Source: an uncultured Clostridia bacterium (GTDB taxonomy: Bacteria > Bacillota > Clostridia > Christensenellales > Borkfalkiaceae). From it: a stretch of DNA of 64,000 nt. A program made the translations under genes and the position numbers. Within the stretch, counting starts at the first letter, position 1, and every line of letters starts with the position of its first letter. Below are positions 1 through 9,106 of the stretch, in pieces. The notes beneath the pieces are model-generated. The model was not told the DNA's origin. It ran no database searches and saw only the letters and a list, made by a program, of their open reading frames with translations. The DNA lies in the NCBI GenBank assembly GCA_947627765.1, contig CANQXA010000004.1:1-64000 (forward strand), read 5' to 3'.

Positions 1-1120
1 GCGGCACGTTCAGGGTGGGGGAGAGGCTCCACTCGGCGTCCGACCCGTCGATCCCGCGCGCCGCAAATTCCTTTTTCATCACTTCGGAGAGCTTGGAGAG
101 CTTGGTCTCGGTCGCAAACAGTTTGACGGGAACGGTGGGATCGGCGTCCATTTCCTGTACCTTGCGGAAGGCGAGGATGGCGCATTCGATCATGTCGTCG
201 GTGGGTTCCCGCGTCGTGAGCATTTGGAGAAGATACCCGGGCGCCTTCAAGGGAAGGAGCAGGGGGGTATCGGTATACGAGAGGAGCTTTAAGAACTCAT
301 AGGAGATCCCCGCGACCACGGGCAGGAGCAAGAGCCGCACGGCGATGGAGATGAGGATCTCGAAGATCCCCGAGATGTGCGCGTACTCATAGAGCATATC
401 GAGGGGGACGCCGACGAGCGCAAAGATCAAAATGGAGATGACGAGCACGATGAAGAGAAAGGTCGTGCCGCAACGGTCGTGCAGGCGGGAGCACTTGCGC
501 ACGTTCTCCACCGTGAGGGGGAGCCCGTACTCATAGCAGTTGATGGTCTTATGCTCTGCGCCGTGGCAACGGTAGGTCTCCCTGAGGGACTTCATGAGCA
601 GCGTCATGGCGATGTACAGAATGAAGATCGCGAGACGGAACGCCCCCTCCACGAGATAATACCACAGCCTGTGGTACCGTGCGAAGGTCTCGGGCGCGGT
701 ATACGAGATGAGGCGCGCAAAGAGAAGGGGCAGGTAGACGAAGAGCACGACCGCGAGCGCGACGCCGATGACGAGCGCCACCGTCGTGACGATACTGCCC
801 GCGCTGATCTTCCACTTCTCCTCCATCCACTTGGAGAGCTTGCTCTTGCCCTCCTCGTCCTCGGAGATCGCCGCGTCCGCACTGCGCATGAGCGCCTTCA
901 TGCCGCCGATGAGGGAGACGCCGAAGTTGATGACGCCGCGGACCAGCGGGAGTTTGGTCCACCGCTTTCTCTTTTCGGGCGGCGTGATACGGAGCGCCTC
1001 CGTCTGAAGCTCTCCGTGGTCGTCGCGGACGACCGTCGCCATCGAGCGTTTGCCGCGCATCATGACGCCTTGGATCACCGCCTGCCCGCCGATATAGGTG
1101 CGATTGGTTTTCTTCTTCAC
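1..1120 (-). CDS. DUF1385 family membrane protein (partial at window edge, GTG start)
   Basis: Manual minus-strand translation from GTG at 1120: MKKKTNRTYIGGQAVIQGVMMRGKRSMATVVRDDHGEL...CHGAEHKTINCYE...; GGQAVIEGVMMRG-like and HGAEHK motifs typical of DUF1385, adjacent to rpmE as in many Firmicutes. Not in ORF track because of GTG start and truncated end. Confidence 0.88.
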   Translation of the reverse strand, partial: MKKKTNRTYIGGQAVIQGVMMRGKRSMATVVRDDHGELQTEALRITPPEKRKRWTKLPLVRGVINFGVSLIGGMKALMRSADAAISEDEEGKSKLSKWMEEKWKISAGSIVTTVALVIGVALAVVLFVYLPLLFARLISYTAPETFARYHRLWYYLVEGAFRLAIFILYIAMTLLMKSLRETYRCHGAEHKTINCYEYGLPLTVENVRKCSRLHDRCGTTFLFIVLVISILIFALVGVPLDMLYEYAHISGIFEILISIAVRLLLLPVVAGISYEFLKLLSYTDTPLLLPLKAPGYLLQMLTTREPTDDMIECAILAFRKVQEMDADPTVPVKLFATETKLSKLSEVMKKEFAARGIDGSDAEWSLSPTLNVP

Positions 1121-1139
1121 AATATTCCTCGCAGAAACA

Positions 1140-1166
1140 AAACAGCCCCCTTAACCGAGGCTGCGC
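1140..1166 (-). terminator. putative intrinsic terminator between rpmE and DUF1385 gene
   Basis: Minus strand CAGCC...GGCTG stem followed by TTTTGTTT. Confidence 0.4.
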
Positions 1167-1170
1167 TTTG

Positions 1171-1374
1171 TCAGATACCGTATCTTTTCTTGAACTTATC
1201 GACGCGTCCGCCCGTATCGACGAGCTTCTGTCTGCCCGTAAAGAAGGGGTGGCACTTGCTGCAAATATCCACTTTGAGGAATTCGACGTCCTTCGTCGTA
1301 CCCGTCTTAAAGGTCTCGCCGCAAGCGCAGACGACCGTCACTTCATGGTATTTGGGATGAATGTCCGCTTTCAT
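1171..1374 (-). CDS. rpmE: 50S ribosomal protein L31
   Basis: 67 aa [27 protein letters not shown]...[31 protein letters not shown]; canonical L31 with zinc-binding cysteines. Confidence 0.97.
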   Translation of the reverse strand: MKADIHPKYHEVTVVCACGETFKTGTTKDVEFLKVDICSKCHPFFTGRQKLVDTGGRVDKFKKRYGI

Positions 1375-1609
1375 ATTCGTTCACCTCGCTCTTGTTATCG
1401 TTGTTATCGTTGGGATACGCGTATCATTATATCCGTTTTTTTTTCGTTCGTCAACTGATTTTGGGGGAGAAATAAAAAATCCCGCAAGGAGCGCGTTTTT
1501 TTTCGGAGAGAGGCGGATCGGGCAAAATCGCGCGGAAACGCTTGCAAATTGCGGCGGATTACGGTATAATAACAATGAGAATCAGCAAAATGCCGGTAAG
1601 GAGGATGGA

Positions 1610-2620
1610 ATGAACGTCTGGAAGCTCACCGCGGCGAAAAAATTACAGAAAACGGAAGCCCCTCTCCCCGAGGCGGGGGACGGAAAGATCCGCGTCCGTG
1701 TGGCGAAGGTCCTTCTCGGCTATCTCGACGCCGCGCTCTACCACGGCGCCTTCCGTACCAAATATCCCATCATCCCCGGGCGGCACGCAGTCGGGTTCGT
1801 CACCGAGGGGAGCAATCCCCTCTATCCGAAGGGGACGCGCGTCCTCCTTCACGCCTTCCGTCCCGTACCCGAAGATACCACCGAGAAGCGGGATTTCGCC
1901 CTCGACGACTTCTATGCGCTCGGGCAGACGGCGGACGGGTTCCTCTCCGATTTCGTCCTCGTCTCTCCCGACGATTTTACGCCCCTGCCCGTCTCCGTGA
2001 GCGACGAGCGCGGACTGCTTTTGCACCATGTCGCCGCGGCGAAAGAGATCTGCGACCGTCTCGGCGCCCAAAAAGGGCAGCATATCGCCGTGGTCGGCGC
2101 CGATCTCATGGGCATTCTCATTTGCCAGCTCCTCATCTACCAGCAAGCCGCGCCCATTCTCGTGGACGCGAACGAGAGCCGCCTCGCCTTTGCGCGGACG
2201 TGCGGCGTCTACTATACCGTCCCCGCCGACGGAAAACTTGTCTCCACGGTCGCAAGCGTCACGGGAGGAAGACTTGCAGCGGGCGCCGTCTATACCACGA
2301 CCGCGACGGGCAACGACCCCGAGATCCCCTTCTCGCTCTGCGCGCGGGGCGGCAAAGTCGTCTACTTCGGGGCGTACGCGGGCAAGGTGGAAGTCAGCCT
2401 CGAGCTCGCCTTCCGCAAACATCTCTCCGTCCACTGCGTCTCGCAGGGCGTCAAATACCTCACGACGGCGATCAACCTCATGGCGAATAAGGCGATCGAC
2501 CCCGCTCCCTTCCACGCCGTGACCCACCGTCCCGAAAAAATCGAGACTCTGCTCGCCACCTACTTCGAACGCCCCGACCGGGACGTCGATGAGATCAACG
2601 TCATCGATCTGTTGCGATAG
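1610..2620 (+). CDS. zinc-type alcohol dehydrogenase-like (MDR superfamily) oxidoreductase
   Basis: From ATG at 1610 (GGAGG upstream): MNVWKLTAAKKLQKTEAPLPEAGDGKIRVRVAKV...PIIPGRHAVGFV...; MDR fold pattern with Rossmann segment IAVVGADLMGILICQLL. Confidence 0.8.
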   Translation: MNVWKLTAAKKLQKTEAPLPEAGDGKIRVRVAKVLLGYLDAALYHGAFRTKYPIIPGRHAVGFVTEGSNPLYPKGTRVLLHAFRPVPEDTTEKRDFALDDFYALGQTADGFLSDFVLVSPDDFTPLPVSVSDERGLLLHHVAAAKEICDRLGAQKGQHIAVVGADLMGILICQLLIYQQAAPILVDANESRLAFARTCGVYYTVPADGKLVSTVASVTGGRLAAGAVYTTTATGNDPEIPFSLCARGGKVVYFGAYAGKVEVSLELAFRKHLSVHCVSQGVKYLTTAINLMANKAIDPAPFHAVTHRPEKIETLLATYFERPDRDVDEINVIDLLR

Positions 2621-2632
2621 AGTCCGCTACAT

Positions 2633-4054
2633 ATGCGGAAATTCGGTTATTTCTTGCGCGGAAGGCTGTTCCCGTGCGCGCTTCTTTTCGCCCTCATCGC
2701 GGGCGGGACGGTCGCGCTCGCCATCCTCCTTCCCCGCCTCCTTGCGCCCGTAGCCGTACTCGAACGGGCGTTTTCTCTCGCCGTCGGGCTCTACGTCGCC
2801 GCGGGGCGCGATCTCGCCGAGCGGAAGATCTCCAAGCTCGTACTGCTCTTCCTCCCGTGGATGGGCGCGATCCTCTGCCTATTCTTCCGCACCGAGGACG
2901 CAGAACTTGCAAAAATAAGCGACAACCGCGGACATGGTACCCTCCTTTCCCGTCTCTCCTGCCTCAGCCGCAGTGCGGGCGGCGCGGTGATGTCGGGCGC
3001 GGAGCGCGTCGAATATTTCCCCGTCGGGAGCGAAATGGAGACGCGGTTTCTCAAAGATCTTTCCGCCGCGAAGGAGCGCGTCTTCCTCGAAGCGTACATC
3101 ATCGCCCGCGGCGAGTTTTGGGATAACATCCTTGCCGTCCTCACGGAAAAGGCGGCGGAGGGTTTGGACGTCAGGGTGATCTTCGACGGATTCGGTTGCA
3201 GTGTGACCCTTCCGAAGGACTATCCCTCCGAGCTCGCCCGCGCAGGGATCCGCTCTGCCGTCTTCCGTCCGCCGAAGGTCGGGCGGGGCTTTTCGAGGCG
3301 GGACCACCGCAAGCTCTTCCTCATCGACGGCGTCGCCTACACGGGCGGGCTGAATTTGGCGGACGAGTACGTCGGCAAAAAGATCCGCTTCGGGCATTGG
3401 AAGGATACCGCGGTGCGCATCGAAGGCGGTGTGACGCCCTTTTATGAGCGCTTCCTTCGGACATGGTATGCCCTTTGCCCGCGAGACAGCGTTCTTGCGC
3501 CCATTGAGAGCGGACGGGGCGGCGTCCCCTTCCTCCCCCTCTTCGACGGTACGGACGGCGGGATCCGTCTCTTCGCGCGCGCCCTATTCCTGCTCATTGC
3601 GGGGGCGGGCGAGCGGTGCTATCTCTTTACGCCCTACCTCTCCCTTCCGCGCGAACTGCTTTCCGCGCTCAAATATGCGGCGCTCGCGGGCGTAGACGTC
3701 AAACTCATGATCCCGCACATTCCCGATAAAAAGGCGGTCTTCTTTCTGACGCGCACCTATGCGGACGAGCTCGTCCGTTGCGGCGTGGACGTGCGCGAAT
3801 ACACGCCCGGCTTCCTCCACGCGAAGGAGATCGTCGCCGACGGGAAGTACACCTTGGTCTCGAGCTGTAATTTAGACTTCCGCAGCCTGTACTTGCAGGC
3901 GGAATGCGGGGCGCTCGTCGAGAGCGAGCCGCTTGCCCGCGAAGCGGAGCGTGACTTTCTTGCTTGCTGGCAGCAGGGGGCTCCCTGCAAACGGCGGCGC
4001 GCCTTCGTACGCGCGCTCGGGCGGCTCTGTATGCTGTTTGCCCCTCTCACTTGA
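2633..4054 (+). CDS. cls: phospholipase D-family / cardiolipin synthase-like protein
   Basis: Two HKD-type motifs: DHRKLFLIDGVAYTGGLNLADEY and HAKEIVADGKYTLVSSCNLDFRSLYLQAE. Confidence 0.85.
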   Translation: MRKFGYFLRGRLFPCALLFALIAGGTVALAILLPRLLAPVAVLERAFSLAVGLYVAAGRDLAERKISKLVLLFLPWMGAILCLFFRTEDAELAKISDNRGHGTLLSRLSCLSRSAGGAVMSGAERVEYFPVGSEMETRFLKDLSAAKERVFLEAYIIARGEFWDNILAVLTEKAAEGLDVRVIFDGFGCSVTLPKDYPSELARAGIRSAVFRPPKVGRGFSRRDHRKLFLIDGVAYTGGLNLADEYVGKKIRFGHWKDTAVRIEGGVTPFYERFLRTWYALCPRDSVLAPIESGRGGVPFLPLFDGTDGGIRLFARALFLLIAGAGERCYLFTPYLSLPRELLSALKYAALAGVDVKLMIPHIPDKKAVFFLTRTYADELVRCGVDVREYTPGFLHAKEIVADGKYTLVSSCNLDFRSLYLQAECGALVESEPLAREAERDFLACWQQGAPCKRRRAFVRALGRLCMLFAPLT

Positions 4055-4058
4055 TACC

Positions 4059-4859
4059 ATGATCAAATTCATTGCGACCGATCTCGACGGGACCCTTCTT
4101 CCCGCCGACAAACAACTGCCCGAGGAGATCTTCGGGCTGATCGAACGGCTCCACCGAAAGGGGGTGCTCTTTGCGCCCGCGAGCGGGAGGCAGTACGCCA
4201 ACCTCAGAAAGCTGTTCGAACCCGTTGCGGACAAAGTCGTCTTCATCTGCGAAAACGGCGCCCTCGTCAAATACCGCGAAGAGACCCTTCAGCTCTTCCC
4301 CATTCCCGACGCCCAACTGCGCTCCGCGATCGGCGCCATCCGCGCCCTGCCCCATGTCTTTCCCATGCTGTGCGGGGAGAAATGCGCCTACATCGAGGAC
4401 AGCGTCCAACCGTTTTACAGGTATTCGATGGAGGCGTACACCGTGTGCAAGCTGGTCCCCTCCCTCGACGACGTGATCGGGCGGGAGCTCATCTGTAAGA
4501 TCGCCGTGTACGACGAGATCGCCGCCGCCGAGAATTGTATCAAACATCTGCCCGCCGCGATCCCCGCGCTCCGCACCGTCCTCTCGGGTTTCGATTGGTG
4601 CGACGTCTCCTCGCCCGAGGCGAACAAGGGTAGCGCGGTGAGGGCGATCCGCAAGATCTTCGGGCTGAAACGGGAGGAGTGCGCGGCGTTCGGCGACCAC
4701 ATGAACGACTACGAGATGCTCTCCGAGTGCGGCTCGGCGTTCGTCGCGGAAAGCGGATACCCGCCCCTCATACGGCTGATCGGGCGCACCGTTCCCTCCC
4801 CCGAAGAGGGCGGCGTGCTCCGCAAACTCAAAGAATTTTTGGAGACTGACACCCTATGA
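4059..4859 (+). CDS. Cof-type HAD-superfamily hydrolase
   Basis: MIKFIATDLDGTLLPADKQLPEE...; DxDGT motif I and GDHMNDYEML motif IV. Confidence 0.9.
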   Translation: MIKFIATDLDGTLLPADKQLPEEIFGLIERLHRKGVLFAPASGRQYANLRKLFEPVADKVVFICENGALVKYREETLQLFPIPDAQLRSAIGAIRALPHVFPMLCGEKCAYIEDSVQPFYRYSMEAYTVCKLVPSLDDVIGRELICKIAVYDEIAAAENCIKHLPAAIPALRTVLSGFDWCDVSSPEANKGSAVRAIRKIFGLKREECAAFGDHMNDYEMLSECGSAFVAESGYPPLIRLIGRTVPSPEEGGVLRKLKEFLETDTL

Positions 4860-5389
4860 AATTTATCATCGCATCGGACATCCACGGCTCGGCATACTAT
4901 CTCCGCCTCTTCCGCGAGCGTTGCCTCGTAGAGGGCGCCCAAAAGATCATCCTCCTCGGCGATCTTCTCTATCACGGGGCGCGCAACCCCCTTCCCCCCG
5001 AGTACTCCACGCTCGCCTGCGCGGACATCCTCAACTCGATGAAGGAGGACCTTCTCTGCGTCAAGGGCAACTGCGACAGCGACGTGGATACCCTCGTCCT
5101 CGAATTCCCCATCGGCGCGGACTACTGCGTCCTTCCCGTGGGAGAGCGGACGGTCGTCCTCACGCACGGGCACAACATCCCCGCCCGTCTCAAAAAGGGC
5201 GACGTCCTCGTCTGCGGACACTTCCACGTCCCCGCCTTCGAAGAGCGGGAGACGTATACCTACGTCAACTGCGGTTCGGTCTCCATTCCCAAGGACGGGA
5301 CTCCGCATTCCTACCTCGTCCTCGAGGGAAATACCCTCGTTTGGAAGGACGTAGAGACGGGAAAAATTTTCAAACAAGAGCAAATTTAG
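4856..5389 (+). CDS. yfcE: YfcE/MJ0936-family metallophosphoesterase
   Basis: MKFIIASDIHGS...LLGDLLYHG...VKGNCDSDVD...LTHGHN...CGHFHVP...NCGSVSIPKDG. Confidence 0.88.
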   Translation: MKFIIASDIHGSAYYLRLFRERCLVEGAQKIILLGDLLYHGARNPLPPEYSTLACADILNSMKEDLLCVKGNCDSDVDTLVLEFPIGADYCVLPVGERTVVLTHGHNIPARLKKGDVLVCGHFHVPAFEERETYTYVNCGSVSIPKDGTPHSYLVLEGNTLVWKDVETGKIFKQEQI

Positions 5390-5500
5390 GGGTACCATGT
5401 CCGAAAGAGCGGGCTCAATTTCGAAAAATTGACGGACGGAATGCCGCCGCTTCCCCTTCCCTTTCGTTTCTCTTTTACATAGACAAAAAGGAGAATCGTT

Positions 5501-5734
5501 ATGGCAACTTGGTTCAACGGACAGAGCCGCTTGGTTCAGATCCTTCTGCTTCTTCCCCCCGGGATCAACTGGATCGTGGAGATCCTCGTGAGATGGTCGG
5601 CGTTCTTCACGACGAAGAGCATTCCGACGCTGTTCGTGGCGGTGCTCGTCACCTTTTTCGGGCTCGCGTTCGGATGGATCGACCTCATCTGGTGCCTCCT
5701 CTTCCGCCATCTCATCTTTGCAGGTACGAAGTAG
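5501..5734 (+). CDS. small hydrophobic membrane protein (77 aa), paralogue of 5912..6151
   Basis: MATWFNGQSRLVQILLLLPPGINWIVEILVRWSAFF...; RBS-like aaaaggag upstream; similar to the next ORF. Confidence 0.7.
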   Translation: MATWFNGQSRLVQILLLLPPGINWIVEILVRWSAFFTTKSIPTLFVAVLVTFFGLAFGWIDLIWCLLFRHLIFAGTK

Positions 5735-5911
5735 TCCCGCCGCCCTTTTTCGGGCGGTTCTTTTGCGGGAATACCTTCCTTCCCCGCCGAATAGAATAAT
5801 TTCAGGAACTTCCCCGCAAATATGAAAAAAAAGAAAAAACTTTTGTCAGCCTCTTGACATTTCCCCGCGAAGTGTGTAGAATAATGGTATCAATCAAAAG
5901 GAGATAGGAAA

Positions 5912-6151
5912 ATGAACTTCGACACTTGGTTCCACAAGCAAAGCAAAATTATCCAGATCGTTCTTCTGATCCTCCCGCTCATCGGCTGGATCGTTGACCT
6001 TCTCGTAAGATGGTCCGCATTCCTTCGCAAGAATACGACCGTCAACCTCGTCATGGCTCTTGTGATCACCCTGCTCGGTGAATTCTGGATCCTCACCATT
6101 CTCGACGCCGTCATGATCGCTCTCAACAACAAGCTGTTCCTCGAGGAATAA
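5912..6151 (+). CDS. small hydrophobic membrane protein (79 aa), paralogue of 5501..5734
   Basis: MNFDTWFHKQSKIIQIVLLILPLIGWIVDLLVRWSAFLRKN...; aaaaggag upstream; followed by a good terminator. Confidence 0.72.
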   Translation: MNFDTWFHKQSKIIQIVLLILPLIGWIVDLLVRWSAFLRKNTTVNLVMALVITLLGEFWILTILDAVMIALNNKLFLEE

Positions 6152-6166
6152 TCGAAAAAAACCGAA

Positions 6167-6194
6167 AACCGCTCCCATCGGAGCGGTTTTTTTG
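6167..6194 (+). terminator. Rho-independent terminator
   Basis: AACCGCTC-CCATCG-GAGCGGTT followed by TTTTTT. Confidence 0.85.
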
Positions 6195-6226
6195 TTGGAT
6201 TTACGCCAGACCTTTATACTGTAACG

Positions 6227-7050
6227 CCCCTCACGGAATTTGTTGCCTTTTTGAGAACCTCTATGCCCGTGGGCGAATTTGCTTTGAGATGACCCCCCTA
6301 ACCCCTCACGAAATTTGTTGCCCTTATTCTTCGGAAAACGGCGCGCCTTTTATGGGCGCGCCGTCGCATTCTGATAACAAATTTCGTGAATTTTCCGTAA
6401 CTTTTCCTTGCGCGAGCAGAACCACGCTTCTGCGCGGCGCGACCCAATTTGCCGAACCCCTTCGGCTTCTTGACTTTGAGAACCTCTATGCCCGTGGGCG
6501 AATTTGCTTTGAGATGTGACAACTAACCCCTCACGGAATTTGTTGCCCGCATTTTCGGAAAACGACGCACTGAAAAGCGCGCCGTCGCGTTCTAAAAACA
6601 AATTTCGTGAATCCTTTCCTTTTTCTTGCGCGAGCAGAACCACGCTTCTGCGCGGCGCGACCCAATTTGCCGAACCCTTTCGGCTTCTTGACTTTGAGAA
6701 CATCCGCGCTTGTGGGCGAATTTGCTTTGAGATGACCCCCCCTAACCCCTCACGGAATTTGTTGCCCGCATTTTCGGAAAACGGCGCACTGAAAAGCGCG
6801 CCGTCGCATTCTAAAAACAAATTTCGTGAATCCTTTCCTTTTTCTTGCGCGAGCAGAACCACGCTTCTGCGCGGCGCGACACAATTTGCCGAACCCCTTC
6901 GGCTTCTTGACTTTGAGAACATCCGCGCTTGTGGGCGAATCCGCTTTGAGATGTGACATCTAACCCCTCACGGAATTTGTTGCCCTCAATTTTCGGTAAA
7001 CGGCGCACTGAAAAGCGCGCCGCCGCATTCTAAAAACAAATTCCGTGAAT
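6227..7050. repeat. Tandem array of ~218-225 bp structured repeat units (3 full units plus a deleted unit and a terminal partial unit)
   Basis: Unit starts at 6227 (deleted copy), 6302, 6527, 6746, 6964, each beginning CCCCTCACGRAATTTGTTGCC; units contain internal inverted repeats (CACGRAATTTGTT...AACAAATTTCGTG; ACGGCGCGCC...GGCGCGCCGT; GCAGAA...TTCTGC; CCGAACCCCTTCGG). Confidence 0.93.
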
Positions 7051-7054
7051 TTTC

Positions 7055-8149
7055 TTATAAATCAAACGCGATCGCCGTAATGTCGTCTTCGAACGTTCCG
7101 CAGAAATCCTTGAGCGCCGACTTCAACCGTTCGATGAAGCGTTCGGCGTTCTCCGAACGTTGGAGGATCGCCTCCACCCGCTCGAGGGAAAACTGCTCCC
7201 CCTCGGGGCTCTTGCTCTCGGTCACGCCGTCGGTGACGAGCGCCAAAATGTCTCCGCGGCGGAACCCGATCCGCCCGTTTTCATAGCGGTAGCCGGGGAT
7301 CCAATTCGAGATGGGCGGCGAACTTCCCTCGATCTCGGAGATGCCATCCTCCCCTTTGAGGAGAATGGGCGCGTTGTGCCCCGCCATACAATAGGTGATC
7401 TCTTGTGCCTTGCGGTCGATCCGCACCGCCGCCGCCGTGATGTAGGAACGTTCGTCGAGGTTGAGCTCCTGAAACTTTGCCGAGAGCCCGTCGAGCGCGC
7501 GCGCGGGAGAGGGCTCCGAACGGTCCCACCCCGCCTTGACGAAGGCGGAGAGCATCCCCGCGGCGACGCCCTTCCCCGAGACGTCCGCCAAAAAGCCCAT
7601 CGTATCGTCGCCCACCCGATAGACGTCGGGAAGGTCCCCGCCGATCTCGCGGCAGGGGATATAGGTAAACGAATAGGGCGTGCCGCCCCGTCCCGAAGCG
7701 GGCGGGAGCAGCCGCTGTTGGATGGACTGCGCGGAGTGCATTTCCCGCGCGATCTCCGTCTCGTAGGCGTTGTCCACCACGCCGAGCAAGAATTTCCCGA
7801 GCGGCTGGACCTTCATGCGCAGGGCGACCCCTTCCTCCCCGCTCCCGAGAATGAGTTTGCGGAAGGCGGTCTTACCCGTTGCGGCGACTTCCAAAAAGAG
7901 GTTTCTGAGGGGACAATAGGCACAGCGCACGCCTGCGCCGCACTCGCCGTCCCGCTCGGTGCAGGCAGTGACGTCGCGGAGCGTCCCTTTCAGAACGCCC
8001 GAATGGAAGTAATCCCCGAAGGCGCGGTTCATAAAGCGCACCTTCATCGTTTTATCGACGACGATCGCCGCCGTCGGAATATTGTTGAGAACGTCCCTGT
8101 ACAGATTCATCTCATCCTCGATACATTCTGAGAGCGCCGCTGACCACAT
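7055..8149 (-). CDS. PAS-like sensor plus SpoIIE/PP2C-type serine phosphatase
   Basis: N-terminal NNIPTAAIVVDKTMKVRFMNRAFGDYF (PAS-like), C-terminal AQSIQQRLLPP...IGGDLPDVYRVGDDTMGFLADVSGKGVAAGML...GDILALVTDGVTES...DDITAIAFDL (PP2C_SpoIIE). The true start may be the internal ATG (MNLYRD). Confidence 0.88.
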   Translation of the reverse strand: MWSAALSECIEDEMNLYRDVLNNIPTAAIVVDKTMKVRFMNRAFGDYFHSGVLKGTLRDVTACTERDGECGAGVRCAYCPLRNLFLEVAATGKTAFRKLILGSGEEGVALRMKVQPLGKFLLGVVDNAYETEIAREMHSAQSIQQRLLPPASGRGGTPYSFTYIPCREIGGDLPDVYRVGDDTMGFLADVSGKGVAAGMLSAFVKAGWDRSEPSPARALDGLSAKFQELNLDERSYITAAAVRIDRKAQEITYCMAGHNAPILLKGEDGISEIEGSSPPISNWIPGYRYENGRIGFRRGDILALVTDGVTESKSPEGEQFSLERVEAILQRSENAERFIERLKSALKDFCGTFEDDITAIAFDL

Positions 8150-8981
8150 GGGCGTCGAGCACGCGCATTTCGGCGAGTTCGCCGTCGAGCTGGACAGCCT
8201 TCCCCTCCACCTGCACGATGCGCGCGCGCTCGCATAAGATATGTTTTACGATGTTAAGGTCCATGATCTTGCCCCGCATGAGACGGAGGAGGGCAAAGGG
8301 GATCTTGCGGCGCTTGGGGATCTCCACGAGCATCAGATCGAGCTTTCCGTCGTCGATGACGGCGGGCGGGCAGAAGCGGATCCCCCCGCCGAACCGCGTA
8401 CCGTTGCACAGCCCGACGATAAGCGCGTTCATCGTATAGATCTTGCCGTCCGCGCACACTTCCACGCTTTGGCCGCGGTATTTCAAGAGGGACGCGAGCA
8501 GTCCGCGAAAGTATTTTCCCTTCGCGCCGCCCCGCTTCATGCGGTAACAGCGCATGAGGATATCCACGTCGATCCCCACGCCTGCGATGTTCATGCTCCG
8601 CATCCCGTTGGCGCACTCGATATAATCGGTTGCCTTCGGACGGGAGCCGAGAATGATGTCCATCGCCTTTTCCGGGTCCTCGGGGATCTTCGCGGCGGCG
8701 CAGAAATCGTTGCCCGTTCCGACGGGTACGATCCCAAAGATGACGCGTTCGGGGGCTACCATGCCCGAAAGTACGTCGTTCACAGTGCCGTCTCCGCCCA
8801 CGGCGACGACGGTCGTCTCCCCCTCGCCCGAAGTGAGCTTGGAGACGATCCGCTGCGTCTCCTCCTTGGATTCGCCCATCATGAATTCGAATTCCTCGCC
8901 CGCCTCGTGCATTTTGCGCGCGATGACGCCGAGCACCTTGCCGCGTTCCTTTACGCGGGGATTTATCACAAAATAGATCAC
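8112..8981 (-). CDS. diacylglycerol/lipid kinase (DagK/YegS family)
   Basis: MIYFVINPRVKERGKVL...VAVGGDGTVNDVLSGMV...FGIVPVGTGNDFCAAAKIP. Confidence 0.92.
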   Translation of the reverse strand: MIYFVINPRVKERGKVLGVIARKMHEAGEEFEFMMGESKEETQRIVSKLTSGEGETTVVAVGGDGTVNDVLSGMVAPERVIFGIVPVGTGNDFCAAAKIPEDPEKAMDIILGSRPKATDYIECANGMRSMNIAGVGIDVDILMRCYRMKRGGAKGKYFRGLLASLLKYRGQSVEVCADGKIYTMNALIVGLCNGTRFGGGIRFCPPAVIDDGKLDLMLVEIPKRRKIPFALLRLMRGKIMDLNIVKHILCERARIVQVEGKAVQLDGELAEMRVLDAHVVSGALRMYRG

Positions 8982-9106
8982 GCTGTCCCGCCGTAAAAAT
9001 TACTCTGCACTATTATACAATATCTTTCCGCGAATTGCAATCCGGGAATTGCAATTTTTTTCGGAATCTGCTATACTTGAACCGAAAAATACGCTTTGGA
9101 CGAGCC

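Noticed and set aside
377-1360. 327-aa plus-strand ORF
   Set aside because: Antisense to the DUF1385 gene and rpmE.
6289-7008. ORFs within the tandem repeat array on both strands
   Set aside because: They arise from repetition of the structured unit; no RBS or plausible protein family.
6227-7050. Possible CRISPR array
   Set aside because: Units are ~220 bp, contiguous, without unique spacers; no cas genes in the window.
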